From Candidatus Paceibacterota bacterium (GTDB lineage: Bacteria; Actinomycetota; Actinomycetes; Nanopelagicales; Nanopelagicaceae), in contig DATKUL010000001.1 of NCBI GenBank assembly GCA_035530615.1, forward strand, positions 62,001 through 126,000: DNA of 64,000 nt, in the 5' to 3' direction. The notes beneath the pieces were generated by a model. It was not told the DNA's origin, searched no databases, and saw nothing but the letters and a program-made list of their open reading frames with translations. Below, piece after piece: positions 1 to 9,823 of this stretch. Numbering within the stretch: position 1 is the first letter of the stretch; each line of letters starts with the position of its first letter. The translations under genes were made by a program, and so were the position numbers.

Positions 1-1
1 G

Positions 2-640
2 GTGTGTGAGGCGGCGGGCGCTGACGTAACCGTTCTCTCACAGGCCATTGGATATGACCCACGTATTGGCAACAAATTCCTTCAGGCTGGAATTGGCTTT
101 GGCGGGGGTTGCCTTCCTAAAGATATTCGCGCGTTTATGGCAAGAGCAGATGAATTGGGAGCCAATCAAGCTCTCGAATTCCTACGCGAGATTGATGCCA
201 TCAATTTGCGTGCCCGCCGAAGAGTAATTGAAGTAGTTCACAGGCTCTTGGGAAAAGATTTATCCGGATTCAAAATTGCCATTCTGGGCGCCGCATTTAA
301 ACCTGAAAGCGACGACGTTAGAGATTCGCCGGCCTTGGACATCGCATCCCAACTACACGGTACGGGCGCGAAAATTACCGTCCATGACCCGAAAGCAATT
401 GATAATGCCCGCAAGCGCTTTCCTCAACTCTCCTTTGCCGATGAGATTGAAGATTGTCTCGATGAAGCCGATATCGTCCTACATCTCACCGAGTGGCGCG
501 AATACCGCGAACTCAAGCCATTCGATCTCATCAATGTCGTGAAAAATCCGCTCATCCTTGATGGACGTAATGCCTTAAACCGCGAAGAGTGGATTCGGGC
601 CGGTTGGAGTTTTCATGCTCTTGGGCGCGCGGATAGATGA
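2..640 (+). CDS. ugd: UDP-glucose 6-dehydrogenase, C-terminal part (cut by window start)
   Basis: Oxidises UDP-glucose to UDP-glucuronate with two NAD+, supplying precursors for cell-surface polysaccharide. Only the last ~212 residues are here; the gene continues upstream of the window, so no start can be chosen. The active-site segment GGGCLPKD (Cys near visible residue 37) is intact, and the C-terminal Rossmann domain carries AFKPESDDVRDSPA near residues 97-110, the usual family signature. The final residues overlap the next gene by 4 nt (ATGA), suggesting translational coupling. A related UDP-N-acetyl-mannosaminuronate dehydrogenase is possible but less likely. Confidence 0.9.
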   Translation: MCEAAGADVTVLSQAIGYDPRIGNKFLQAGIGFGGGCLPKDIRAFMARADELGANQALEFLREIDAINLRARRRVIEVVHRLLGKDLSGFKIAILGAAFKPESDDVRDSPALDIASQLHGTGAKITVHDPKAIDNARKRFPQLSFADEIEDCLDEADIVLHLTEWREYRELKPFDLINVVKNPLILDGRNALNREEWIRAGWSFHALGRADR

Positions 641-1053
641 AGAAAGACACGACCGAAGACGTTATCGATCAAATTCTCGCCCTGAAAAACTGGGCGGTTG
701 TTGGCCTAAGCAATAACGCAGACCGTGCTGCATATGGAGTGTCCGATCTTCTTCAAAAAAAGGGACATCGAATAATTCCCGTGCATCCAAGGGCAGAAAC
801 TGTCCACGGTGAACCGGGTTACGCCTCACTTTCAGCTATCCCTTTCCCCATCGATGTTGTAGATGTATTCGTAAATTCGAATCTCGCCGGCGCAGTCATA
901 GACGAGGCAATTTCCATTGGCGCTAAGGCGGTGTGGCTACAACTCAATGTTATTGATGAAGACGGGTTAGAGCGTGCAAAAAAAGCGGGACTGCTCGCGG
1001 TAATGGATCATTGCCCGGCGATTGAGTATGGAAGACGCGAATCTAAAAACTAG
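637..1053 (+). CDS. CoA-binding domain protein (YccU type)
   Basis: A 138-residue single-domain protein of the CoA-binding Rossmann family. Residues ~18-50 hold the nucleotide loop [16 protein letters not shown] followed by the second strand ending in PVHP; the C-terminal part has the family-typical VWLQLNV and DHCPAIEY segments. The family is widespread, binds CoA or acyl-CoA in known structures, and has no settled enzymatic role. It starts inside the stop of the preceding dehydrogenase gene and meets purE tail to tail with a 4-nt overlap. Confidence 0.85.
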   Translation: MKKDTTEDVIDQILALKNWAVVGLSNNADRAAYGVSDLLQKKGHRIIPVHPRAETVHGEPGYASLSAIPFPIDVVDVFVNSNLAGAVIDEAISIGAKAVWLQLNVIDEDGLERAKKAGLLAVMDHCPAIEYGRRESKN

Positions 1054-1562
1054 AAACCAGTTCGTTGATTGCGACGAGCCTGAAGATTCTCGCCTTTCGC
1101 CTTCGCTTCATCATGGATCTCGACCATGGCTTTTGAAACCAGGGCCGAAATGGCGGCGTCGCCAATTCCCAAAATGCGCGTCGCCAATATCGCGGCGTTC
1201 TTGGCACCACCTACGCTGACAGTGGCCACTGGAATGCCTGCCGGCATCTGGACGATTGAAAGCAATGAATCCATTCCATCAAAAGATTTCAAAGCAATGG
1301 GGACTCCAATAACCGGTAGAGGAGTGAGAGCGGCAATTACTCCGGGAAGTGCAGCGGCTCCACCCGCGGCCGCAATGATGATCTTGATACCTTGCGCCTG
1401 CGCGCTCTGGGCGAACTCAACAGTCTCTAGTGGCATTCTGTGTGCAGAAATGACCTGCACCGAATAGGTGATCCCAAAAGAATCAAATACTTTTGTCGCT
1501 TCTTCCATGATGGGCCAATCAGAGTCAGATCCCATAACTATTGCAACAGTTGCTTCATTCAT
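1050..1562 (-). CDS. purE: N5-carboxyaminoimidazole ribonucleotide mutase-like PurE with an altered active-site loop
   Basis: PurE acts in de novo purine synthesis, normally converting N5-CAIR to CAIR. The 170-residue product has GSDSDW near residue 11 and SAHR near residue 40 with the catalytic His. The second signature, normally AGGAAHLPG in class I enzymes, reads AGGAAALPG: the codon is GCA, so the conserved His is replaced by Ala. The DNA was read twice to confirm. It overlaps purK by 8 nt and forms a two-gene operon with it. The substitution, together with the degenerate purK, raises the question of which substrate it uses. Confidence 0.9.
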   Translation of the reverse strand: MNEATVAIVMGSDSDWPIMEEATKVFDSFGITYSVQVISAHRMPLETVEFAQSAQAQGIKIIIAAAGGAAALPGVIAALTPLPVIGVPIALKSFDGMDSLLSIVQMPAGIPVATVSVGGAKNAAILATRILGIGDAAISALVSKAMVEIHDEAKAKGENLQARRNQRTGF

Positions 1563-2436
1563 TGACTGCTCCGCTCATATAGTCGATTGCATGGGTAACG
1601 CACTGCTGTAAGTCTACGAGATCATCCCCTACTGCGGTGACATGTCCTTGCGGGGTACTTATTCCACCATCTGGGCGGTATTGATGGAATTTTAGAGCGG
1701 GACTGCGCGCCATCAAATGAAGATACGGACGGTACATATTTTCGGAACTTCCTAAATGAAAGGTTGCAGATACCGCAAAATCTGATGTCATCGTCGGATC
1801 ACCAAGTGGTAAATCCAGCACCCCCCGCAGATGCTGTTCGAATTGACTGGTTCGAGATCCGTCGAGTGTCCAATTTCCCGCCAGATTAAGATGAACGTCT
1901 ATATGCGTTACTGCCCAAATTCCAGAATTCAGAGTTATTTCCATATGCATGACCCCTACTAAGCCAATCTCGCGGGCAATTTCAAGTGCCAATTCTTGAG
2001 TTCGTGCAGAATCATTTAAGAAGAAGTCCGGCGGTGGCGTCACAGAAAATAGAGAGTCGCCATATAGTTGAGAGGGGCTCCATACCGAACATTGATTGTG
2101 CGGAGAGCGAGCAACTATAAGTGAAAGTCGAGAGTCTGAATCACTTACGTGCATCTCGGCAGATTTCGCATTAAATTCATTCGCAAAAATAATAGCCCTT
2201 GAACTTGGCCGAAGGTTGAATCCTTCCTCTTCCAAAGTGCGAATTGTGGAAACTGCCAGAGCGCCTTCTTCATGCAAAATCACATCACACTTGCAAGCGA
2301 AATCTCGTAAGTCATTTAGATTAGACGTAGGTATGAATTTCAATAAGTCCACCCCAAGATCAATCGCGGGAGCAACGATGAGACGTGCAGTAGGACCAGA
2401 ACCAATAAATCCGAGAACAGGGAAACTATTTGTCAC
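1555..2436 (-). CDS. purK: Short, divergent PurK-like protein (N5-CAIR synthetase relative)
   Basis: PurK makes N5-CAIR from AIR, ATP and bicarbonate. This copy is 293 residues, whereas typical PurK is ~370-400. Recognisable parts are the N-terminal [11 protein letters not shown] segment, the VARSP strand, [14 protein letters not shown], and [16 protein letters not shown] near residues 200-215. The stretch corresponding to the ATP-grasp lid is largely absent, and the metal/ATP site usually reading EIAPRPHNSGH is replaced by [11 protein letters not shown]. The position next to purE supports a PurK origin. Catalysis looks doubtful; it may be a reduced enzyme or a structural partner. Confidence 0.75.
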   Translation of the reverse strand: MTNSFPVLGFIGSGPTARLIVAPAIDLGVDLLKFIPTSNLNDLRDFACKCDVILHEEGALAVSTIRTLEEEGFNLRPSSRAIIFANEFNAKSAEMHVSDSDSRLSLIVARSPHNQCSVWSPSQLYGDSLFSVTPPPDFFLNDSARTQELALEIAREIGLVGVMHMEITLNSGIWAVTHIDVHLNLAGNWTLDGSRTSQFEQHLRGVLDLPLGDPTMTSDFAVSATFHLGSSENMYRPYLHLMARSPALKFHQYRPDGGISTPQGHVTAVGDDLVDLQQCVTHAIDYMSGAVNE

Positions 2437-2445
2437 AATGGAATC

Positions 2446-3240
2446 CTAATTGGCCCGTATATGCACTACATCTCCGACAGTAATCTGGCTGCCATTTTCA
2501 AGTGTGAGCGCTCCGGATCGTGCAACTGAGACCGCGACTGACTCTATTCGGTCACCGCTCGGCAATTCAATGGAAACTGGTTTGCCGATTGTGGCACTTC
2601 GATCAATATATTCCTGGATCAAGGACACATCACCGCGATCCCATCGTTGCAAATATAAGGACATATTTTTCAGAAACGAAACGAGTAGTTCTTCTCTGCT
2701 TGTTCCGGTAAATCCTTCAAGCACTAGGGACGTCGCATTTGATACTGGAAGCTCCTCCTGAGTTGCAAAGAAGTTGAGGCCAATGCCCACTACCACCCCA
2801 GGACCATTTTCAGAATCTACCCGTTCGGCAAGAATTCCTCCAACCTTACGATCATTTAGCAAAATATCATTGGGCCATTTAAGTAAGGGCTTCGTAGTGG
2901 AAGTAATTGTTAGAACATCTTCCATCGATTTGCAAAGTGCTTGGCCCGCAAGCAGTGGAAGCCACCCCAATTCAACTTTTTCCTTGCCTAGAGTTATGAA
3001 GAAGGAAAAAAGCAAGGCGGTGCCTGGCTGCGCCACAAAACTTCGATCGAGTCTTCCGCGACCGGCGCTTTGAAATTCAGTTACCAGGACCTCGCCATGT
3101 GTAACCTCGTTCTTGCGAACCGCTGTCGTTAAATCAGTCTGAGTGGAACCAGTGATATCAACCACGCTTACCCGCCAGTAACTGTCTTCTAATGCGGAAT
3201 TTAATTTCGAAGAGTCGAGTGGGATACCGAAAGGGCTCAT
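2446..3240 (-). CDS. birA: Biotin--[acetyl-CoA-carboxylase] ligase
   Basis: Activates biotin to biotinyl-AMP and attaches it to the carrier lysine of biotin enzymes. The 264-residue product starts at MSPFGIPL; an upstream in-frame start would overlap accD and is not preferred. Family motifs include STQTDL (~40), the biotin/ATP loop GRGRLDRSF (~70), KWPNDILL (~130) and GGILAE. There is no N-terminal helix-turn-helix, so it is a ligase without the E. coli-type repressor domain. It stands back to back with accD, only 18 bp away, near the gene for its likely substrate AccA. Confidence 0.93.
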   Translation of the reverse strand: MSPFGIPLDSSKLNSALEDSYWRVSVVDITGSTQTDLTTAVRKNEVTHGEVLVTEFQSAGRGRLDRSFVAQPGTALLFSFFITLGKEKVELGWLPLLAGQALCKSMEDVLTITSTTKPLLKWPNDILLNDRKVGGILAERVDSENGPGVVVGIGLNFFATQEELPVSNATSLVLEGFTGTSREELLVSFLKNMSLYLQRWDRGDVSLIQEYIDRSATIGKPVSIELPSGDRIESVAVSVARSGALTLENGSQITVGDVVHIRAN

Positions 3241-3258
3241 GCCTAGTACCGTAGGGGT
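3241..3258. promoter_or_regulatory. 18-bp divergent gap between birA and accD
   Basis: Only 18 bp separate the two start codons. A GTAGGGGT stretch directly before the accD ATG may act as its ribosome binding site. Promoters for both genes must therefore overlap the opposite coding region, or one or both messages must be almost leaderless. No clear -35/-10 pair could be assigned. Confidence 0.4.
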
Positions 3259-4830
3259 ATGAGCCGTGATCTGCATACAACAGCGGGAAAAATCCAAGAC
3301 CTGCGCGACCGATTGACTGATGCAGTCCATGCTGGGTCAGAGCGGGCGATCGAAAAGCAACACGCCAAAGGGAAGATGACCGCGCGCGAGCGCATCGCCA
3401 AACTCGTAGACGCGGGATCCTTTACCGAACTCGATGAGTTTGCCCGCCACCGCTCGACCAATTTCGGGATGGATAAGAACCGTCCCTACGGCGATGGGGT
3501 TGTAACCGGCTACGGCACCATTGATGGGCGAAACGTGGCCATCTACTCCCAAGATTTCACTGTCATGGGTGGCAGTCTCGGAGAAGTATTCGGCGAAAAG
3601 ATCGTAAAAATTGCAGAACACGCGTTGAAGACGGGGATTCCCCTCGTTGGAATCGTCGACTCGGGAGGTGCTCGAATACAGGAGGGTGTCGCCTCTCTGA
3701 GCGGCTATGGCAAGATTTTTAGGCTTAACGCCCGCTCCTCTGGCGTGATCCCGCAGATTTCCATCATCCTCGGACCTAGTGCCGGAGGCGCTGCATACTC
3801 ACCCGCGCTGACTGACTTCACGGTGATGGTGAACCAAACTTCCCACATGTTTATTACCGGACCAGATGTCATCAAGACTGTGACGGGCGAAGAAGTTGGC
3901 ATGGAAGAACTCGGTGGAGCGCATACTCATAACGTCCGTACTGGCAATTCTCACTACCTGGCCGAAAATGAAGAAGATGCTCTGGATTATGTAAAAGCGC
4001 TACTCTCCTATTTGCCGAGCAATAACGTTGATGGTGCGCCGATTCTCGAACCAACTGAAACGCTGGAGCATAAAACCACAGACGCTGCGCTTGATTCCCT
4101 CATCCCAGATAGCCCGAACCAGCCGTATGACATGAAAGTTCTTGTCCAGGCATTGCTTGATGAGAATGAATTCCTAGAAGTGCATGCACTTTTTGCCCCA
4201 AACATCATCGTTGGCTTCGGGCGAGTTGAAGGTCATACCGTTGGAATCATCGCCAGTCAGCCACTTCAACTCGCTGGCACCTTGGACATCGATTCAAGTG
4301 AAAAGGCCGCACGCTTTCTTAGATTCTGTGACGCTTTTAGCATTCCAATTATCACACTCGTTGATGTTCCAGGATTCTTGCCCGGAACAGAGCAAGAATG
4401 GAACGGCATTCTTCGCAGAGGGGCAAAGTTGCTGTACGCCTACGGCGAAGCCTCCGTGCCTCTTATTACATTGATTACCCGCAAGGCCTATGGCGGTGCA
4501 TTTATCGTGATGGGTTCTAAGCACATGGGAGCGGATCTCAACCTTGCTTGGCCAAGTGCCGAAATTGCCGTGATGGGCGCACAAGGTGCAGTAAATATTC
4601 TTTACCGTAAGGAATTGGCAGAGGCCAAGGATGCAGTCGCCCTTCGCGCCGAATTAGTCAATGACTACAACGAAACTCTGGCAAACCCCTACTTGGCAGC
4701 GGATCGTGGCTTTATTGATGCGGTGATTGAGCCAAACCAGACCCGCGAATATATTACAAAGGCCCTTCGAGCTCTGCGGAATAAACGTGATGTGCTTCCT
4801 CCACGTAAACACGGAAATATTCCTCTGTGA
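3259..4830 (+). CDS. accD: Acyl-CoA (propionyl-CoA) carboxylase beta subunit
   Basis: Carboxyltransferase subunit that moves CO2 from carboxybiotin to acyl-CoA, making methylmalonyl- or malonyl-CoA. At 523 residues it has the usual length. The N-terminus ([20 protein letters not shown]) is typical of actinobacterial AccD5/PccB, the first oxyanion region is [13 protein letters not shown] (~170), and the second is [14 protein letters not shown] (~410). The downstream AccE and AccA genes and the order matching mycobacterial accD5-accE5-maf-accA3 favour a propionyl/acetyl-CoA carboxylase. Its stop overlaps the accE start (GTGA). Confidence 0.95.
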   Translation: MSRDLHTTAGKIQDLRDRLTDAVHAGSERAIEKQHAKGKMTARERIAKLVDAGSFTELDEFARHRSTNFGMDKNRPYGDGVVTGYGTIDGRNVAIYSQDFTVMGGSLGEVFGEKIVKIAEHALKTGIPLVGIVDSGGARIQEGVASLSGYGKIFRLNARSSGVIPQISIILGPSAGGAAYSPALTDFTVMVNQTSHMFITGPDVIKTVTGEEVGMEELGGAHTHNVRTGNSHYLAENEEDALDYVKALLSYLPSNNVDGAPILEPTETLEHKTTDAALDSLIPDSPNQPYDMKVLVQALLDENEFLEVHALFAPNIIVGFGRVEGHTVGIIASQPLQLAGTLDIDSSEKAARFLRFCDAFSIPIITLVDVPGFLPGTEQEWNGILRRGAKLLYAYGEASVPLITLITRKAYGGAFIVMGSKHMGADLNLAWPSAEIAVMGAQGAVNILYRKELAEAKDAVALRAELVNDYNETLANPYLAADRGFIDAVIEPNQTREYITKALRALRNKRDVLPPRKHGNIPL

Positions 4831-4988
4831 TCCGATACACGATCACTTCGGGTACTCCTACTCCTGAGGAATTGATTGCTCTAGAAGTTGCGCTCAAAAC
4901 TCATCGTGATTCCAGGCCCAAGAAGAAAGTATTAAAGAGCACTTGGGGCGAGCCGCAACTTCGTCAACCGCTTCCAAGGAAAGTATAA
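4827..4988 (+). CDS. accE: Acyl-CoA carboxylase epsilon subunit
   Basis: A 53-residue protein starting at GTG, overlapping the accD stop by 4 nt and ending directly against the maf ATG (TAAATG). The sequence runs [19 protein letters not shown] near the start and contains the STWGEPQ and PLPR segments, a pattern shared by AccE proteins: TPEE early and a Trp in a short basic tail. In actinobacteria AccE strengthens the alpha-beta carboxylase complex. Its position between accD and maf matches mycobacterial gene order. Confidence 0.88.
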   Translation: MIRYTITSGTPTPEELIALEVALKTHRDSRPKKKVLKSTWGEPQLRQPLPRKV

Positions 4989-5606
4989 ATGCTTTCAATC
5001 ATTCTTGCCTCAGCATCTCCATCTCGTAAGCGACTTCTCGAAGCCGCGGGCATTAAGCCAACGATTGTGGTCAGCAACGTCTTCGAAGAAGATCCCATCT
5101 ATGAGTCAATGCCTCCGCGTGAGATGGTGATCGCATTGGCCATCGTCAAAGCACACACAGTTCGGGAAGTCATTTCCGTGTCCGGACTTATCATTGCTTG
5201 TGACTCTACTTTTGAATTTGAAGGAGAATCTTTAGGTAAGCCGCTCACACCTGAGGTGGCACGCGAACGTTCGAGAAAGCTCAGCGGAAAATCGGGACTC
5301 TTACATACAGGTCATTGCATTATTGACACAGAACGCGAGATCGAAATTTCCGATATTGCTACTACCAAGGTGAATTTCTCTGAACTCACGGATTTGGAAA
5401 TAGACGACTATGTGGCCTCTGGAGAACCACTGGGAGTAGCGGGAGGATTCACTTTGGATGGTTTGAGCAGCGCATTTATTTCCAGCATAGAAGGCGACTA
5501 CACCAACGTAATCGGACTTTCAATTCCCCTCGTTCGTAAAATGACGACACAGTTGGGCTATACCTGGCACGATGTAACCAACCAACCTGATGAGGTTCAA
5601 AAATGA
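4989..5606 (+). CDS. maf: Maf-family nucleotide pyrophosphatase
   Basis: Hydrolyses non-canonical or excess nucleoside triphosphates to monophosphates. The 205-residue product begins [21 protein letters not shown], the Maf signature, and has the [16 protein letters not shown] segment (~75-90) with the acidic residues of the active site. It is embedded between carboxylase genes, the same odd arrangement as in mycobacteria. Its end overlaps accA by 4 nt (ATGA). Confidence 0.92.
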   Translation: MLSIILASASPSRKRLLEAAGIKPTIVVSNVFEEDPIYESMPPREMVIALAIVKAHTVREVISVSGLIIACDSTFEFEGESLGKPLTPEVARERSRKLSGKSGLLHTGHCIIDTEREIEISDIATTKVNFSELTDLEIDDYVASGEPLGVAGGFTLDGLSSAFISSIEGDYTNVIGLSIPLVRKMTTQLGYTWHDVTNQPDEVQK

Positions 5607-7321
5607 AGAGCGTATTGATTGCCAACCGTGGCGAGATCGCAGTACGGATTATTCGTGCGTGCAAAGACCACGGAATCAAAAGTATCGCCATCTACTCCGA
5701 TGAGGATCGAGGTGCGATCCATGCGATCTCAGCAGACGCTTCCTACTCTCTTAACGGTCTAACCGCGGCGCAAACTTACCTTGATATTGAAAAAATCATC
5801 GCCATCGCTCGTGAATCTGGAGCAGAAGCGGTTCATCCTGGGTATGGCTTCCTCTCGGAAAATGCCAATTTCGCTCAAGCTGTCTTAGACGCTGGTTTGG
5901 TCTGGATCGGTCCATCACCGGATGCCATTCGCTTGCTCGGCGACAAAGTCTCTGCAAGAAAAATCGCCGCAAAAGTTGGCGCACCTTTGGTTGCAGGAAC
6001 CGCGGATCCAGTAGATGGTCACGAACAGGTAACTGCGTTTGCAAAAGAACACGGACTTCCAGTGGCAATTAAAGCCGCCCACGGCGGTGGCGGTCGCGGC
6101 TTAAAAGTCGCCCGCACCATGGAGGAAATACCCGAACTCTTTGATTCTGCCGTACGCGAGGCAATAGCGGGCTTTGGTCGCGGCGAGTGTTTCGTCGAAA
6201 GATATCTGGACCGGCCTCGTCACGTCGAAACTCAAGTACTTGTCGATTCTTTTGGCCATGCCGTTGTGATTAGCTCGCGGGATTGTTCACTTCAGCGTCG
6301 TCACCAAAAATTAGTTGAAGAAGCGCCCGCACCATTTCTGACGGATGAGCAAAATGCCGAGCTATACCGATCGAGCAAAGCAATCATGAAGGAGGCTGGG
6401 TACGTCGGTGCGGGGACATGCGAATTCTTGGTGGGCCTTGATGGCACCATCTCCTTTCTCGAAGTCAACACCCGCCTTCAAGTAGAGCATCCGGTGAGTG
6501 AGGAAGTAACCGGGATTGATTTAGTGCGCGAACAATTCCGTATCGCCATGGGCGAGCCACTCGGATTCGATGATCCCATCGTCCGCGGGCACTCTTTGGA
6601 ATTTCGTATTAATGGTGAAGACCCGGGACGATCTTTCCTTCCGGCACCCGGCCGCATTACAGAGTGGAGAGTTCCCTCTGGGCCAGGAGTTCGGGTTGAT
6701 GCAGGATTTAAGAGTGGCGACATGATTGGCGGAAATTTCGATTCACTACTCGCTAAATTAATTGTGACAGGGAGTTCTCGTAAGCAGGCCATCGAACGTG
6801 CGCGCAGAGCACTAGATGAATTCCATGTCGGTGGCCTGGCCACGGCGCTTCCATTCCACCGCGCAATTCTTCAGGACAGAGCATTCACGGATGATTTCTC
6901 TGTCTACACAAGTTATATCGAAACCGAATTCATCAACGAGATTCCTGAATTCAATAAACACACAGTTCACGTACCTACTCATGCGGCTGCCGAACACCTC
7001 GTCGCGGAAGTAAATGGGCATCGCTTTGACGTCATTCTCCATGCACCCGAACCCATTCATAAGCGCCATCGTGCGAAACAAGGAATGAGTGGATTAGTGA
7101 CCGGCGACGGCCTCACCAGTCCCATGCAAGGGACCGTCGTGAAGATTGCTGCAGGTGAAGGCGACTTCGTTGAGATGGGAGATCTAGTGATTGTTCTTGA
7201 AGCAATGAAAATGGAGCAACCACTCATGGCCCACAAGTCAGGAATCATCACCAACCTTGTTGCAATTATCGGAGAAAACGTTTCAAACGGAGCCATTCTC
7301 TGTGACATTATTGACGCATGA
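5603..7321 (+). CDS. accA: Acyl-CoA carboxylase alpha subunit (biotin carboxylase + biotin carrier)
   Basis: Carboxylates its own biotin using ATP and bicarbonate, then delivers CO2 to AccD. The 572 residues hold a biotin carboxylase domain: N-terminal [18 protein letters not shown], the glycine-rich ATP loop [11 protein letters not shown] (~160), [15 protein letters not shown], and [14 protein letters not shown] (~290). A C-terminal biotinyl domain carries the modification site [11 protein letters not shown] (Lys ~530). It is translationally coupled to maf and to the following phosphorylase gene by 4-nt overlaps. BirA is encoded about 2.4 kb upstream. Confidence 0.95.
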   Translation: MKSVLIANRGEIAVRIIRACKDHGIKSIAIYSDEDRGAIHAISADASYSLNGLTAAQTYLDIEKIIAIARESGAEAVHPGYGFLSENANFAQAVLDAGLVWIGPSPDAIRLLGDKVSARKIAAKVGAPLVAGTADPVDGHEQVTAFAKEHGLPVAIKAAHGGGGRGLKVARTMEEIPELFDSAVREAIAGFGRGECFVERYLDRPRHVETQVLVDSFGHAVVISSRDCSLQRRHQKLVEEAPAPFLTDEQNAELYRSSKAIMKEAGYVGAGTCEFLVGLDGTISFLEVNTRLQVEHPVSEEVTGIDLVREQFRIAMGEPLGFDDPIVRGHSLEFRINGEDPGRSFLPAPGRITEWRVPSGPGVRVDAGFKSGDMIGGNFDSLLAKLIVTGSSRKQAIERARRALDEFHVGGLATALPFHRAILQDRAFTDDFSVYTSYIETEFINEIPEFNKHTVHVPTHAAAEHLVAEVNGHRFDVILHAPEPIHKRHRAKQGMSGLVTGDGLTSPMQGTVVKIAAGEGDFVEMGDLVIVLEAMKMEQPLMAHKSGIITNLVAIIGENVSNGAILCDIIDA

Positions 7322-8154
7322 GCCAGAACGATTTGAAAGATCTTTATAGCGATCCCATTGGGACAGCTACCGTGGCGGCACGTGAGATTGCTGCGATAAC
7401 GGGGTTACAAAAGCATGACGTAGCCCTCGTGATGGGTTCGGGATGGATCGATGCTTGCGATGCCCTCGGAACTCCAGCGCACGAATTCGACGCACACGAT
7501 GTTGCCGGTTTCCTTCGTCCTTCAGTTGTTGGCCACTCTGGAAAGATTCGCTCGTACGAATTAGAGGGCAACCACGGACCGCTCAACGCACTCGTTTTCC
7601 TCGGAAGAACTCACCTGTACGAAGGCAAGGGTCTGGAACCAGTCGTTCATTCGGTGAGAACGGCTGTTAAAGCCGGTTGCTCGATCGTGATTCTCACAAA
7701 TGCTTGCGGTGCGATTAACACCACATTCCGAGTCGGCCAACCAGTGCTCATCCGCGATCACATCTCCTTGACCGCTACCAGCCCTCTGATTGGTGCGGAT
7801 TTCGTAGATCTCACAGACCTGTACAGCAAGCGAATTCGCGAAATTGTAAGAAGAGAGGATCCTTCTCTAGAAGAAGGTGTCTACGTTCACTGGCGCGGGC
7901 CAGCGTATGAAACCCCCGCCGAGATCCACATGATGCGTACGATTGGTGCGGATCTTGTTGGGATGTCCACCGTCCCCGAAGCCATTGCCGCTCACGCCCT
8001 CGGCGCTGCGGTATTGGGAATCTCACTGGTCACGAATGCGGCAGCCGGGATAACCGGGGAGAAACTTAATCACAAAGAGGTAATCGAAGCTGGCAAGGAA
8101 GCGGCGGGTCGAATGGGAGCTCTTCTCAAGGCTGTTATCCCAAAACTACTCTAG
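7318..8154 (+). CDS. punA: Purine nucleoside phosphorylase (trimeric type)
   Basis: Splits inosine, guanosine and their deoxy forms with phosphate into base and (deoxy)ribose-1-phosphate. The 278-residue length and motifs fit the trimeric PNP family: MGSGW (~40), [14 protein letters not shown] (~95), LTNACGAIN (~125), [10 protein letters not shown] (~195), [15 protein letters not shown] (~215) and LVTNAAAG with the base-binding Asn (~240). It sits between accA and the phosphomutase gene that would process its sugar product. Confidence 0.93.
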   Translation: MSQNDLKDLYSDPIGTATVAAREIAAITGLQKHDVALVMGSGWIDACDALGTPAHEFDAHDVAGFLRPSVVGHSGKIRSYELEGNHGPLNALVFLGRTHLYEGKGLEPVVHSVRTAVKAGCSIVILTNACGAINTTFRVGQPVLIRDHISLTATSPLIGADFVDLTDLYSKRIREIVRREDPSLEEGVYVHWRGPAYETPAEIHMMRTIGADLVGMSTVPEAIAAHALGAAVLGISLVTNAAAGITGEKLNHKEVIEAGKEAAGRMGALLKAVIPKLL

Positions 8155-8158
8155 AGCC

Positions 8159-9823
8159 ATGAGTTCTGAGCATGCTGAATTAATCGCTGAGGTAGAAGAA
8201 TGGATCGCAGATGATCCTGATCCATCGACAGCCAAGCGACTTCGCGAATTACTCGACGCAAAGAATTTTGAGCAACTAAAAAAACACTTTTCAGGCTTTC
8301 TACAATTTGGAACAGCAGGACTGCGTGGCCCGATCGGACCTGGGCCATCATCAATGAATCGGGCAGTCGTTGGTCGCGCTGCAGCGGGACTTGCCAACTT
8401 CATGAAAGAACATGGTCTTACGAGCGTCGTCATCGGGCGCGATGCGCGGCATGGCTCGGAAGATTTTACTTTTGAAAGCGCAGAAATCATGAGTGGGGCG
8501 GGGATGAAAGTCTTTGTACTCCCCCGACCTCTTCCAACTCCGGTGCTGGCTTTCGCAGTCAAAAACCTGGGAGTGGATGTGGGGGTCATGGTGACTGCCA
8601 GCCATAACCCACCGCAGGACAATGGCTACAAGGTTTATCTGGGCGGGACAATCGATGGAATTGATTACCGGGCATCGCAAATAGTTCCCCCCACGGATAT
8701 TGAGATTTCGCGCGAGATTTCCCTCATTACATCGCTCGCCTCCCAACCTCGATGCAAAGATTGGGAGATTGTTAATGAATCCGTAGTTCATTCATACGTA
8801 TCAAGAACTGCCGCGCTTGTCTCTCGCCCCAGTGATCTTAAAGTTGTTTACACAGCAATGCATGGAGTCGGAACAGAGACCCTGCAACATGTCTTTCACA
8901 AAGCCGGCTACGCGTCGCCCATCCTCGTCCAATCCCAGTCAGCACCTGACCCTGACTTTCCGACGGTCCCCTTTCCAAATCCCGAAGAACCTGGCGCAAT
9001 AGACCTGGCTTTGGAAACGGCTCGAAATTTCGGAGCAGACCTTGTCATTGCCAACGACCCCGATGCGGATAGATGCGCAGCCGCAGTTAATGACCCTGCA
9101 CAGGGTTGGAGAATGCTGCGCGGAGATGAATTGGGCGCGCTCCTTGGCGAATACATCGCATCTAAGTCTTCAGGTGGCATTCTTGCCAACTCGATTGTCT
9201 CCTCCTCAATCCTAAAGAAGATCGCAACGTATTATTCAATGGAGTATCGAGAGACACTTACTGGATTCAAATGGTTAGCAAAAATCAAGGGACTCACCTT
9301 TGGATATGAAGAGGCAATTGGTTATTGCGTAGATTCGGAGACGGTAAACGATAAAGATGGAATATCGGCTGCTCTGGTTCTAACTCAACTCGCTTCAGAA
9401 CTGAAAAGAGATGGTCGAACACTCTTGGATCTATTGAATGAAATTTGGATTCGATATGGTTATCACGGAACTGAACAAATTTCGGTAAGAGTTGACGACA
9501 TGGCCCAGATCGCGACCGTTCTCAATTCGTTGCGAAGTAATCCACCAGAGAGTATCGCGAATTATCAAGTCCTAAGCATGGACGACCTGATGAAACCGAA
9601 GGACAAATTGCCACCCACGGATGGACTGCGTTTCTGGCTCAAAAAAGATATACGAGTGATTATCCGCCCTAGTGGCACCGAGGCGAAAATGAAGTGCTAC
9701 CTAGAAGTTATTACAGATAAAGGTGCAGAAGAGGCTCAGAAAATTCTTAATCAACTGCGCGCTCCACTCTCAAATCTCCTCATTTCAGGCGCCGCTGGCA
9801 GGGAAGGTAGAGTGATTCAGTGA
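8159..9823 (+). CDS. pmmB: Phosphosugar mutase (phosphomannomutase/phosphopentomutase family)
   Basis: Alpha-D-phosphohexomutase family member of 554 residues. The active-site serine lies in TASHNPPQDNGYKVYLG (~145), the metal-binding loop is DPDADRC (~300), the sugar-binding loop is GYEEAIGYCVD (~380) and the phosphate-binding loop is RPSGTEAKMK near the C-terminus. Between a nucleoside phosphorylase and deoC, the most useful role is converting (deoxy)ribose-1-phosphate to the 5-phosphate; this is inferred from context. Mycobacteria have pmmB beside their PNP gene. It overlaps deoC by 4 nt. Confidence 0.88.
   Translation: MSSEHAELIAEVEEWIADDPDPSTAKRLRELLDAKNFEQLKKHFSGFLQFGTAGLRGPIGPGPSSMNRAVVGRAAAGLANFMKEHGLTSVVIGRDARHGSEDFTFESAEIMSGAGMKVFVLPRPLPTPVLAFAVKNLGVDVGVMVTASHNPPQDNGYKVYLGGTIDGIDYRASQIVPPTDIEISREISLITSLASQPRCKDWEIVNESVVHSYVSRTAALVSRPSDLKVVYTAMHGVGTETLQHVFHKAGYASPILVQSQSAPDPDFPTVPFPNPEEPGAIDLALETARNFGADLVIANDPDADRCAAAVNDPAQGWRMLRGDELGALLGEYIASKSSGGILANSIVSSSILKKIATYYSMEYRETLTGFKWLAKIKGLTFGYEEAIGYCVDSETVNDKDGISAALVLTQLASELKRDGRTLLDLLNEIWIRYGYHGTEQISVRVDDMAQIATVLNSLRSNPPESIANYQVLSMDDLMKPKDKLPPTDGLRFWLKKDIRVIIRPSGTEAKMKCYLEVITDKGAEEAQKILNQLRAPLSNLLISGAAGREGRVIQ

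Noticed and set aside
3241-3330. Longer BirA start at 3330
   Set aside because: Would overlap accD by more than 70 nt and adds residues not found in the family.
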